A stretch of 64,000 nt of DNA, taken from contig JASANC010003243.1 in NCBI GenBank assembly GCA_030248135.1, forward strand, positions 90,671 to 154,670, read 5' to 3'. The notes under the pieces are model-generated. The model was not told the DNA's origin and made no database searches. It saw only the letters and a program-made list of their open reading frames with translations. Below, piece by piece: positions 12,764-26,200 of this stretch. A program made the position numbers and the translations under genes. Positions within the stretch are counted from its first letter, which is position 1, and each line of letters starts with the position of its first letter. Origin of the DNA: Theristus sp. LFF4_11 (Eukaryota; Nematoda; Chromadorea; Monhysterida; Xyalidae).

Positions 12764-13017
12764 TTCGAACTCCCTGATTGATTTAGCGCAACTTTGATTT
12801 TTGAAATTTTTTTAAACTTAAAAAACAAAACAAAAATGACGATTTTTGGTTTTTTTAACAACCCTAGTACTGAAACTGAACCCCCTGAACCCGAGTCTCG
12901 ATCACTCTCAAACCCGACCCGAATCAACTGCGTTGAAGTTAAAGACAGTGATACCTATACGTAGAACGTTGAACGTAGAACGGACCCGGATGTGATCTGT
13001 AATTTCAAAAAGAAAGA

Positions 13018-13783
13018 ATGCAGTTGCCGAACAGTCCCAGTGGGAGCGATGCGAAACGTTCAGGAAAGGTTATCAGGTGAGAAGAAGAGGGTGAGGAAGG
13101 AGACAGTAGGAAGGAAATAAAGCCGGGTTTCTTTGCCAATGCCAACTCAACGTCAACTTGCTTTTTTGCGTGTTGATGGCAGCGCTGGAAAGATCGAATC
13201 TAAACTTGACGTTTTGGAGTGCATGAGCATACAGAGTGAGAACAAAGTTTGTTTTCAGGTATAAGCCGGTTGACCCGGGCTCAACACCGGAAGATCCAAC
13301 GCCGGAATATATGAACGTGCTTGGCATGATATTCAGCATGTGTGGCTTGATGATGCGGGTCAGTAAGCAACATGCATAACATTTTGTTTTATTTTTGCCA
13401 GTGAAATTCTGTTTGGATACGATTTCTTCCAAATTTCTTATTGCCTTGCCATCGAAAATTGTAAATCACCTTTTGATAGTTTTGAATTTCGTTTATTTGC
13501 AGATGAAATGGTGCGCGTGGGTAGCGTTGTTTTGCTCGTGTATCAGCTTTGCAAACGGGCGCACGAACGACGACGCAAAACAAGTGCTCAGTAGTTTCAT
13601 GTGCGTTTGAGTGTTTTTGTTCTGTTGTTCACTGATTTTCATTTTTGATCTGTCTCCCTCCAGTCAATCTTTTCGTCTTCTATTTTTCGATTTGTGTTTT
13701 ACAGGCTTTCAATTTCTGCGGTCGTTATGTGCTACCTGCAGAATCCACAGCCGATTGTGCCGTTGTGGTCGTCGCTAACGTGA
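13018..13783 (+). CDS. WDR83OS: Asterix (PAT complex subunit)
   Basis: Small ER membrane protein that, with CCDC47, forms the PAT complex and chaperones transmembrane segments during multipass protein insertion at the translocon. Four exons: 13018-13076, 13259-13358, 13503-13600 and 13705-13783. All junctions keep phase and give 111 residues, close to the roughly 106 of animal orthologues. Family blocks are clear: [40 protein letters not shown], and the C-terminal [12 protein letters not shown]. The start is the ATG that gives a short hydrophilic N-terminus before RYKP, as in other animals. One donor is the less usual GTCAGT. It lies about 480 bp upstream of the UBE2O-like gene on the same strand. 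Confidence 0.96.
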
Positions 13784-14267
13784 TTCTATTTTTGCATTTT
13801 TGCATACCCTTTCCACATTTATTTATACTATTTTATTATATCAGTGGTTTGGTATTGTAGTATAACTATACACAATATTATTCAGTGGTTTTTGATTATG
13901 TAGCTTTGTTTTTGCCTTGTATTTTTGTCAACAGTCTACAGTAAGACACTAGTTGTAGTTTTATCACATTCTGGTAGAAATCAGTGGCTGAATCTGAATA
14001 AACGTATACCCGGACTTGCAGTCTCGTTTCTGAACTGCTGTGCAATAGCTGACCACGTCTCTGATTTCGTGGCGTTTGTATTTATTGATATATTGCAATA
14101 TTTATTCATTGATATATAACAATATTAGATTCTTGCACACCATCTAACATCTTTTAGGTTTTCTCAACATTCTTACGCTCGCACAGTGTTCGCAGAAAAC
14201 AAAAACTTGCCCGACTTTAAAATTTCGTTTGCGATTCCGTCAGCACAGTGACTGCACTCCGGTGCAC
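13784..14267 (+). other. Spacer between Asterix and UBE2O-like gene
   Basis: AT-rich, with an AATAAA at 13997-14002 that could serve the Asterix mRNA. It also holds a local tandem of TATTGATATAT-like words at 14085-14120. It probably contains the promoter of the next gene. No further exon seen. Confidence 0.4.
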
Positions 14268-17200
14268 ATGGGCGCCAAGATGTCTTCAACGACAAAGTCG
14301 ACCAGTCAGCAAACCGACGATGCCATTCCGATTGAAGGCGAATCGTCAGCAGCTTCCAACAAAGACAACGAAGCAGTGGAACAGTCGCTGAAATGGGGCG
14401 ACGTCGTTGTGGATCCGGTGAAGGCGTGGCCTTGGCTTGGTGTTGTGTCACGACTGCCAGTCACGTTTGGGGGCAGCCGGCTGGCACCGGGCGTCTGTGG
14501 CAGATGTGGGCGACCGCTGTGGGAGACCGAGTACGATGAGCATTATGATGTGCGTTTTTGGTGTGCTGTGTGATTTGATTGATTGAATTGAGCAATTTGG
14601 CGGTCAGCGATTCCGGATTGGTTGTTGTTTGTTGCCACCACTGCGGAAAGGTGTTGCACCCGTTTAGCGTCAACCAGGCTGCACGTTAGCAATGTATTTT
14701 GGCCAACAAGGCTCGCTCGGACGCTGGTGCAAGATTGGCCCGTGCCGATAAGTTGTTGAATTTGGCGATCGCTGAACTGGTTCGCAACTGATGGTTGTTG
14801 TTAATTGCCGCCGAAAGGTGGCGCACCCGGTTTACCAGCAGCCAGGCAGCACATGAGGCGAAATGTTTTTTGTCCAGCTTCGCAACGCTCAGGCAAGCCG
14901 CGCGGCGTTGTGTAATTGTTATGCTTGGCCTGTTGTGCAAGTGTTGATAGTGAAAGCCACTTCTCATGGTGAATTCGTCATTCAGGACGAAGCGTGGTGT
15001 TCCTGCGACGAGTACGAGGAGACATCAACGCAGGATGATGACGAAGATGGTGAGCGATGCTCGTTGGAGGACATGCTCGTTGACTGTGCGCAGTCGGTGG
15101 CGGCGAAGCAGTGTGCGACAGCAAACAACGCTCAAGACGAGCAGAGCATCGACGTTGAAATGGACACAAACGACGACCAAGGAGACACTGCTGCAGTGGT
15201 GAGCACCGCAGTGCAGCAGAACAGCAAACGTGCAACGGATGGGGGCAAGCAGCACCAAGCGACCGGCAACACCACCCATTCGCATCAATCGAACAGCGCT
15301 AAACGCGAGCAAGCGACCAACACGAGTGATGACGACCAAAACCCGTCAATGCTCCAAGTCACCTGGCATCCGAACATGTCGACTGGCGTCATTGACATGT
15401 CACAGTCGGTTGGTTGGTGTTTACGTTTGAACACCAAACAGCTGTACCAAACCAGACAGCTAAACGGCAGGCAGGTGAATTTGCCTGGTTTCGGTGTTTG
15501 TGTCCGAAAAATTGAACACAGCTATTTATTATTATCAATTTGTTTTGTTCTGCGACTCAATGGGTGGGGTGTGCAGACGAGAAAAGAAACGTTTCAATCT
15601 TTATGTGGCAATTCAAAGTCGCCTAAGTGACTCGACCCTTTTCGGATCACTGCCAATTTTGAATTCCTGCGTCATGTATGAAACTGAACTGTTTACCTAG
15701 TTATGCGCGCACTGAGTCTCGGGAGCGAAAAAAGATCATACAATGTAGCAGTAAACGCACCCAACCGAGCGCAGCCTACTCCAATGTTAGATTTTTTTGA
15801 AGAACCATCGTTTTTGATGGGAGCAATGCAAACTCCTGTTCAGGGTTGGACGAGCGACCAGCTGCCCATCAAGATCGGTCACTTTGCGTCGAGTCACATG
15901 CACACTGGTCAAAGTGTGCAGCTGAAAAGCGCCGACAGCGCGGACTGCCGCATCGGCATCGTCAAGGCGATGCAACAACGACTCGCTGGCTTTGTGCTGC
16001 CCGACTTTGAGCACGTGATCAGCGACATCACCGACTCCGATCGTGTGCTGCCGCTGCAGGTGAAAGCAAACAGCACTGTTTTGCTGCACTTCCATGTTTG
16101 TATCCAAATATACAGTTGAAGCAATGTTAATCAGCTTATTGGTAGCTTTTGAATTGGGCTCACACTGATTGGTGCTGCAGTCAATCTCAGCTCTGCATGC
16201 CAGAGATGCCACCAGGCACGCATTGCAGAAGTTTCACAGTTCGACTGTATCTGTGTAGTTTTATAATCCTATCCAATCCATAAACAGCAAGTGCAGTTGT
16301 CCGTTGTCCACTTATGAGGATGCTTATTCAACGTTTCGTTTGTTGCTGTCTTGTTTCAGGACTTTGACAATTACGGCTGGATGAACTACTTGATCGCAGT
16401 GAACGACGGCTGGGTGGGCGTGCCCTACGGCGTGTTCTATGAAGCGAAGCTGAAAACCACGGATGCCGTTGGCGAATTCGAGTAAGCTAAGCGGTCTATT
16501 ATTTAGTGTCAAAGCGACACACGAATATTCGATTTCAGATTGTTGCTGGTGAACTGAAAATGATTTGTTTGAAATTTGGGCCATTTTTCTTGTCAGATTC
16601 ACCGTTCGAAGCGACCAGATGGAGTCGAGGAGTGCATTCCGCAATTTGCAGCATGAAAATGTGAGCACCGCGCTGTTTTGTGTTTTCGGCAGTTTCTCAT
16701 AGTCACAGGCTGCAGTGCATTGCATTTCAAGATGATCGCATCCGACCACAGGGTGATGACGATCGCGCATACACCAGCTGCGTGACAGTTCAGATGCAGC
16801 CGATCAGTCGGTCGACGGTTTGCTATGTTTTGCAGAGTGCATCGTTTTGCAGGCGGCCACCGCAGGCAGCTTTGGTGTGAGCTCACTGTACCCGGGCATG
16901 CAGGTCGCGTGCTCGTCTCAGGTGCTTCGCGGGGCCACCTGGCTCACGGACGATGGCGAACCACCGAACGAGTTGTTGTTGCGCGCGAACATCCACGCTA
17001 ACGGCACGTTTTTCTGCAGTTTTCCTTTTCGTGCCGGCTACACCAGCTGACAGGTACTGTCGGGTTGGCTAATTTGTGGTGTCTGCTGATTGATTGAATA
17101 CGCTACACATTCACGTGATTGTGGTGCATGCATTCTGAATGGAGGCGTGCCAATGCATGCAACACAATGCACGTGTGTGCGTTGCGTAACCAACCAATCA

Positions 17201-20200
17201 ACTAATACTACAAATTAGCCAAATGCTGAAGAATAGTGAGACAAATGCAGTATTCTTTCAGACGAACAAAAGCCAGTAGACAGCGAGCCATCGCCGACAC
17301 GAAAGCTGTCCGTTTTCTCCGCGGGCGGTCTGAACATTGCAGCGGCCGATGTTGACCACCCGGGCGACACATATCACAAGTCTCCGGGCCCGGTGCAACT
17401 GGTCGCAAACGTCACGATCGAAAGCGCACTGTTGCCAATCGAAGACCCCATCGATTCAAAGCCGAATGCTGCAGGTCCGTTCAAAACGCCACACAAGGCG
17501 CCTCGCATGTGCTTGAAAAGTGCGCCGAAAAGGTCACCCGGAACATATCCGTTCACGGCGACCGTCATAGATGTGAGTAATGTGTTTTTTTACGAGTTTA
17601 TGTTAGATTTGGTTGCTTTTCAGTGGAAACGTAATCGTATCATTTGCCGCAAACGTATTAGCTCTATTAAAAAATCATCATCAAACTACAGGTGTACTGT
17701 AATTTACAGGCAATGATTGACTGCTTTTGAATTCTGTTCAGTGTTCACTGATTGGTTGGTACGAATTAGCTTAATCACCGATCAGCGCGCATAACGATTC
17801 CATTTGTCTTACAGATTCGCTGTACTTTATTGATGTATCTTTGAACATTATTTCAAGATTGAATTTTGTGGATTGGAGATTGAGCTTCAAGACTGACATT
17901 GGGGGTGTTTCAAGTTCTTCAGCCCATCACCCTTATCAGCTTTCAGATCCAACCGTTCAGCATGGACATTGAATGGCGATATCGATTGAGTCGTGTTCAC
18001 TGTGACGACCGACGCGCCAGTGGCTCTCCGTTTGACGAGCCGGATGTGCGCCACCTTGATCAGGCACAATTGAAAAGACCGTCAGTGACTTTGAGTTTGC
18101 ATACACTTCTATTTCGTTTGACCAGGAACCTACAGCCAAAGGTTTCATGGGTTTCATAGGCAATCAGCTAATTGGCTAAGTTTGAACAGGGCGTGCTTTT
18201 GTTTCAAAAAACCGGTTTTATTTCGTATGCCAATGCCAACCACACAACCAGCCAATCAGCGTATCAGCCTCAAATGCCAGAATATACAAAGTGCCCATGT
18301 GTTAGAGTTTGACCAGAGTCGCGGTGATTGGTTGTTTTTGATGGCCATTATTCACCACGATGATCGTTTTGCGTTGCAGTATCGTTGCACATTTTGCAGC
18401 CACCAGTATTTGCATTACCGGGCACCGTCGTTCGTGGCAGGCAGCAGTCGCCACGCAGGCACTGTGTTCCAGTACGTGCTCGCTGACAACGAGACCGTGT
18501 GGACACGCGAGCAGTGGAGACGTCACATCGTGCAACAGCACAACGCTCAACGAAACTCGCACGATTATGGTTGGCTGCATTTGCGGAAGCTTTCAACTGA
18601 ACTTTGGTGTGGGCGAGGGGTTTAGTCACTCATTTTTTAAAATCATGTCAAATGGCAATATGCGGAACTGCGAAAATCGCTTACGTCCACGTTCAGCATT
18701 ATGATTGGCTTTATCTAATCTGGGATCGCGGGATAAATTCAAAATAAATGCAGCCAATCAGCTGAATCTGATTTCTATTCACCAAGTTTCTCAAATGAAA
18801 AGTGTAACGAACACCTAGGGCTGTTGATGGAAGCAATCAAAAATTGTCTGTTGTACAAATCACCGCTAGAAGAACGCAATGAGTTTGTGTGTGTGAGTGT
18901 GGCACCACTCAGCATCAGCAGTTTAGCAATGGTTTTCCAGTGGAGCCGGCAAGACGAGTGCGCGCGCACGCATTCCGCAGCAACTCGCCCGTGTATCTCT
19001 ACCTGGTGCAGTGGTGTGCCGCGGTGGACGTTCTCTGGGAGGACGGCCATTGGCAGCGTTCGATTGCGAGCAACGAGCTCGTCCATGCCAGCTGTCACAA
19101 TCACGCGTCAGACGGCGGCTGTCGCGACTTCTTCCCGGGCATGTACGCCGCGTGGGACACGGCGAAACCGACGGCCATTTGTTTGGACGGCGATCGCAAC
19201 ACTGGCGGTGCGAGCAACGATGATGCTGGTGATGCTGCTGGCTGGAGACATTGGGCGGGACTGGTGCTCTCGGCCAACAACGCACAGCGCTGTGCTACGG
19301 TCAGTTGCGGGTGGCAGCTGTACGCTGAGATTGGCTGAAATACTCGATCACGGAGAAACGAGGAATTGTTGTGTTTGCGAGCACGGTCCGTAGTAAGGTG
19401 GACACGTTCGGGGGGTCAACACTTGTTCAAATTCAAGGTTTATCAGCATTCACGTTTCGCATCATCCAAACAGATTCGCTGGCTCGAACCGACCGGCAAC
19501 CCCGCCGAGCCACCGGTTGACCACGGTGTAATGGACGTCAGCTACTACGACATCAAGCAACACCCAGAGTTCAACTACTCCTCTGGCACGTTGGTGCAAC
19601 GGATCACTGGCGAGATCGTTCGTAGTGCTGACAAGTCGACGTTGAACGTTGGCTTTGTGCGCATGAAACTCGCTGACGGACGTGTGCTCGTGCGCTGGCA
19701 CGCTGCTGAGCACGATCAGACCGTGCAGCCGTACTCGATTGTGAGACTGCGTTATGCGGTTGGTGGAGCAATGTGCAGTGGACACTGTTGGCGTAACAAG
19801 GATTGCTTTTCCCCTGAACTTGTACTGGAACTTTGCTTGAGACAGTCACAGTAGGAAGGCGTGACATGTCATCGCAATTCACAGATAACTCCAAATCATC
19901 TATCATTTACTTTATCAGTCTGTGCAGCACGAATGTTTTGGTGGTGCACATTGCAATATTGCAATCCATCATGAGTGAGCAGTCAAACATACCCGATTTG
20001 TGCGTCGTTGGCATTTGAGTCTGGCGTGGCGACTGGCAGCATCTACGTAATTCTACCAATTAGTGACCACCACTGAGCAGCAGCGAATCAGCGGACTGCG
20101 CGTTGTGTACAGTTTCAGCCTTCAGTATGCGGTTGCACCAACAGCCCCTGCTTGCAGCATTACCACGGCGACGACGGCCAGTGTTGCTCGCCGTGCGACT

Positions 20201-23200
20201 CGATCGCCGACTCCCTCCCAGCGCTGTACTCTCCGTCAGCGCATGAGCTCGACGACGTGGCCGATTTGCGCTATGCGGACTTTGCTGCGTTGCCGGTGAA
20301 CGTGTGCGATTCGATGGCGAACCTGATCACCGCCGGGCTGCTCAGCTTGCAACAAATGCCGTTCACTCTGTTGACCGTACATCGTCAGTTTCCGTGCATG
20401 GACCGACGCAAATTGGTTGGTCAATGGTTGTTCTTGTGCAATGTGGGGGGGGGGGGGTTCAGGCACTCGATGACCGAGAAAAATAATGGGCCCCTAATTG
20501 ACTTGACCGGACATTCTGTATTGTAGATTTATTCGAACGTGTCGCACCGAAATGACGTCAGCTCTGTTGAAAACGCCTAGCCAGCTCAGAATTGCAGTTT
20601 GCTTTCACGCCTTCCTTATTTTGTCACGCGTAGGGATCAGCAAAAAAATGAAAGTCCGGGCTGCTGTGCGTGACAAGAGCTTGTGTTAGAGACATGTTCA
20701 GACACGTTCGGATGATTTCACAATTCGCATTTCGCAGTTAGCCCTAGTTGAAAACATCACCCGAATGCGTTGTTCATTCGTTCAAGGTCGTAGATTGCAC
20801 TGTTCCACGGACATTGTGCTTTTTGAACGTGCGTTGCCGCGTGCAGGTGCGTCTGGCCAGCTCGTGCGCGGACATCCTGGTCGGTCTGATGCAACAGCAA
20901 CGCTACAAGCCCCTGGTGATGCGCCGCATCAGTGCTCTCCACCAGCGCACGTGCACTTGCCCAGACTCATTGAAACAACCGTCCTACAGTCAACACTCGC
21001 TACCTGATCAAGCGGACAATGGGGCCTCGTCAAAAACACTCCAAAAAGGAGAGCATCCGGCAAATGCGCCTGATCAACAGCATGCCGCGAAGTCGTCCAC
21101 CGCGAAAAAGGCGAAAGTAACCTGGTGCAGCAGCTGCGAGCACAAGTTCCAAGGTGGCCTTCAAGAATCTTTCTTTCACAGCTGATTGATTTTAATTGAT
21201 TGGCTCCAGCATGCTGGCATGCCCAAAAATCAGTCCACTGAAAGTTTTTGAAAAAAAACCTACGTACAAATATCGATCGCCGTGTCGAATGGCAAAAATG
21301 TAGTTTGCGACAAAAATCGATTCCTTTTTGACTAGCACACTGATGTTTTAATGCCACAACCGAAGATACTCCAAGATCCTCATCGTCAGAATGCTATTTC
21401 AAACTCAGTTCCCTTCGCAGGTGTCACAAACGTGTCGCAATGGCTGTACGATTGGCTCGAGGTCGCTGGGAATTACCACGAGGAGTTCAGGCGACTGCAG
21501 GCGAACGCGAAGGACAAAGAGACGGCGCCACCGACCGTTGCTGCTGCTGCTGATGGTGAGAACCCGATCGAGGCCCATGGTGATACCGGAGCAAACGTGC
21601 TTGCAAACGGCTGGTTAGTTTGTGGTCAAGCTTTTGCAACTTGCACAGGCCCATTTTTCTTCTGCTTCTGATGTCGGCCAGCATTCAATGAATCCCGTTA
21701 CAACTTGGTTGATTTGCTCTTGTGAGCAAGGCAGTGTTGTTGAATTTAGGCGATGATAAAAGCCAGGCATAACACAAAAGCCGTGCAAAACGTCGTAGAG
21801 TAGGGCGACCATCGAGTTTTCTCTGTCACTTAGACCCCTTTAGACCTTCGTGCCTTTAGACCCCTCGGCGGCGATCTAGGGTTAGGGGCTTTGAAAAAAA
21901 AAATTTATATTTATATTTTTTTGTTTTTTTTAATTTGGATTTTTTTCAAACTTAAAAAAAATTGAAAAGCTTTTCTTCTACTTTGCTCTGAAAATTCGAT
22001 TTATGGCGTAATTTTTTGAAAGTTCAAACCAAATTTTCTTCCCAACTTTGTGTGCTTAGGTACATGTCATTATTTGGTCATTTTGACCGACGTACTCCAT
22101 GTTTTTCGATTTAGATGACTTCTAGGGTCAATTTTTAGTTTAGGTTGAAATGACTTAACTGAATTGAAATATCGTTTCAGAAATCGTTTTCTTGCAACGT
22201 AGAACATGTTTTTCAGTCGGTAGGCCATGAGATGAACATGATATCTTGTTGATATGTTATAGGTCTACAATGGAGTTGTGCGATATACTGTTAAACAATT
22301 GGAGCGGAGATGTTGGTCTATACCACATCACACGACCGTTTTTCAGATACTCGATAACATGGCCACATGTTAAAACTTGCGTGCTAAGCTAAACTAACGT
22401 GTTAAACTTGCGTCTGTCAGTTGCCCGCAACGTGATCGCGAAATCATGGTACGTGTTTTCGATACGATGATTTGAAGAGTGGGCTCTCGCCATGTGGTAG
22501 ATAGCATAGCTGGTTGAACCTGAAAGTAAGTGTCTTGGGGGGGGGGGCGACCGACTTAGCTATAGCAAACAGGAATTTTTGAACACAGTCAAATTTTGGT
22601 AATTTTCTAAAGAGGAACAACTAAGAACGGTTCAATATTCAAGTACACGTCAAAAATTGTCCTGTTTTACTGTTGAAAATGCAACTTTCCCTCTATGAAA
22701 TGAACATAATTTCAATAAAACACGATTTTTGCTCTTCTAGTTTTTCGGATCGTTCTGAAAATAGTCTAGCTGAACTCAGCTCGACGAGACGCTTCGAACG
22801 AACCTAACTTGCAAAGAAAAATTTAAAAAAATCCAGATTTTCCCTTAACCCTACGGCGATCCCCTTAACGCACAAACGCAAGAGTCTAACGTGCTACCAG
22901 CAAGGCCACGAGGGTGACATCCCTCGCACATTTTCACAAACATTTACATTTCTTGGAGTCTGAAATTGCTGCATCTTTTTGTGAAATATGACATTGCAGT
23001 GGCACTTTGCAATCGCAATCGAAGTGCACCGACTCACCGACGGACTCAGCATGCAGCTCAACCGAACCGCACAACATTGAGGAGACGTTGTTAGCGCAGT
23101 GCTCTGGTGCGCTCATAAGCGATCCACTGCAACGTGAACGCATGTGCAGCGCGTTTGTGAACAAACTGACGATGGATGTGAACGAGTTCAGCGGCGTGTT

Positions 23201-26200
23201 CGAGTCGTTGACGAAGGGCATGGCAGAACTGCTGCAGACTGCCAGAAAATACAAGAAGCAGAACAAGAATGATAGTGGGCAACACGACGACGACGTCAAG
23301 GGCAATACGCCCACTGAGCTGCATGACATGGAGCAACTGATGAAAGAGGTTGGCCTGCGGTGCACTTCAGATTGCTTGGTACTCGTTGGAGTCGTTATTT
23401 ATAGGAAAGTGGAAAGTATTGGAAGAGAAAGGCAACGCTGATATAAAATGCAGGGTTTATAATAGGTAGAAAGTTTTACTAAAGTATCCGAAGCTGTTAA
23501 ACTCATGAACTCCTGATACCACACATTTGGCTTGAGCACGTTTTGCTTGCGCAGCACGCTGTGCTGATAGTTTCTCAGGGAATGGAAGGGACGCAGTGGA
23601 TGTAGCGGATGAGTGTGCGGCTCCAATAAAAAATAAAATGCAAACATGTGCACGAACTGCCTTGTGTTCATACTTCAGTCATTGTAAGATGTTATCTTTT
23701 CTTTTAAACCGGCGCATAGACACGTAAACAGTTCGTAAACGCGAGAATTCAAAATGGGCAAGTTGATCCGAGTCTCCAAAAATAGGACCGGGTGGGTTAC
23801 TCAGGCGATTTTGAATTGCCCCATAAAGATTGAAACTAATTTCCTTTCTGCGTGTGCACACGCACTGGGTGGCAGAATCTAAAAAAATGATAATATTAGT
23901 GTTTTGTGTTGATGTGCAGATCGTGTCGAATCTGTCGGCGGTGTGTCGCACGTGCAGCGTGTCCGGCGTCAACAGCGCCACCCCAACGAGCCAATCAGCG
24001 TTCGTCACAGACGACGCACTGCGTTGCGTCATCGAGTTTGCCGCGTTCTTCCGATCGGACCCAGGCGCCGACGGCGTTCTGAGCAAGTCGATCATGAAAC
24101 TGCCCTGCTTCAATTACAAGCTTCCGTCGTACTCGCTGCTGAAGCGCATGGCGCCGTACTACGAGCAGTGTGCACTGAGCGACACGCAGCAGCCGGTGTC
24201 AGTTGATTTTGGGGTCGTTTGGCGTTGTTGCTGTTGCTTGTTAGCGCCGCTGTGGTGAGGCTGAGGCTGCGGTGTCTGCAGCAGTTTTGCATCAGCCACG
24301 CTGCACGAGCGATGTTTCTGACCGCAGCTGCTGAGCGCTCGCTCCGATGCTGCTGCGTTGAAGCTCGTGTTTATGTCGACACGTTGCAGACAGGTGGCCA
24401 GTGAATGAATCGTTGCAGAAATTCGGTTTTTTTCGCAACCTGACTAGTTGAAAGTAGGAAAATAGTTTTAAGTTAAAGTCGAAAATGGTTAATAAATTCG
24501 ATTTGATTCGAGAAGACAATATTTTCTTAATAATTCAGGTACAAAGAGCCAGACGTGACCAGGCCGGGTACAGTGGCGAACAGGCCGTTCGCCGATTTGT
24601 CGACGGCGGTGCAACGAATCGTCGGTGACGTGTTGACGTACACACGCGAGAGAACAGTCAACAAAACAACGAACGCTCAGCTGAACTCAAAGAACACCAA
24701 TGCCAAAGAGCACTATAACCAAGTGAGTTTCGTTTACTTCAAGATGAGATGAGTTTGAGTTGTGGTGGTAGAGAGACATTTGAACTGGCGAACTGCATCG
24801 GTGTATTTCGGTGGGGTTGGATTAGACACTGACAAAACCGGACTGCTTAGTTTTCATGTTTGCGCACACACCGTTGCAGCTGCCTTACCGCTGGGTGCCA
24901 GCGTTCAACCGTCGCATGGGCGACGCACTGATCCTGGCCAACCTCGTGGTGGTCGTCGAGTTTGCGCGTGTCATCAACGAATTCGTCCGACAACAGATCG
25001 CTGCCAACGACACGATCGCTGAGCTGAATGGTTGTGAGCCGGACGAAGACAACACGGAGCAAACTGGCGCAAGCAGTGCCGTGCAACTGGACACGGCCGC
25101 CGCGAGTGCGTCTACTGAGGCGGCTGCGGTCACGGCGCGTGCCTCGACGTCGTCCGCATCGGATGAGTTTGGCGTCGCACTCTCACCGAGCAGCTTTCAG
25201 GTTGCTGGTCGGGGGCGTTCTGCATCGGATAGGTCGGCAAGCACGAAATGCACAGAACCATCATACAATTTGCTTGATTTGGTTTATGGAAGAACGCTAG
25301 ACCACCGGAGCTTTGGTATTTTCGGGTTTCCGGAACCGGTCGAAGATATATCAACAAAAAATTACCCTTTTTATTTTTTGGCCGTTTTTTGGTGTTTCAC
25401 CAATCTTAACTTTGAGATCGCAAGCGTGCGTGAACATGTGAATTTGGTTGTGATAAACGTTCCATTGATTTCACTTTGCGTTTAATTCAACTTTGTCCCG
25501 TTGCACTTGAGGTGCTCGCGCGCGTGCCGCCGTCGCATCGTTTCGCGGGCAAAGCGTTCGACGCGTCGCAGATGCCCGGTTCGTTCATGAAAGCGGTGCA
25601 GCGGGAGCTGAAACTGTTGCACAGCGCGCTGCCGCCGGGCATCGTCGTCAAGACCTACGAGCAGCGGATGGACCTGTTCTCGTGCATGATCGTCGGACCG
25701 GACGACACGCCCTTCCAGCTGTGTCCGTTCCTGTTCGACATTCGACTCAAGGAGGACTACCCGTTGAAGCCGCCGCACGTGTTCTATCGGTCGGTGGTGC
25801 AGCGGCAGCAGACCCGTGCGAGCGTGTGGTGCAATGTGTGAATGTGCACTGCTGCCCTGCAATGACTGGTGAGCACGCGCACTACGCAGAGTGGCGGTAA
25901 TGTTCACCACATATGGAGGCAGATTCACCACGTTACATACACCACACTGTCGCACTGGTGTGTTATGGATGCAACTTAGATTGGTTGTGTTGTGGTGTAT
26001 CTTTGCGATCACTTCACCATTGATTGTTTGCAGCTGAACTGAGAAATGGTTCGTTTTGTGCTCGTTTCACTTTGCATCCAATGTTTTTTTGCCTCACAGA
26101 TCCATGTCCCGTCGTCTGAATCCGAACTTGTATGAAGACGGAATGGTGTGTCTGAGTCTGCTCGGCACTTGGGAAGGCAATGTCGGTGTTTGTTCCTGTG

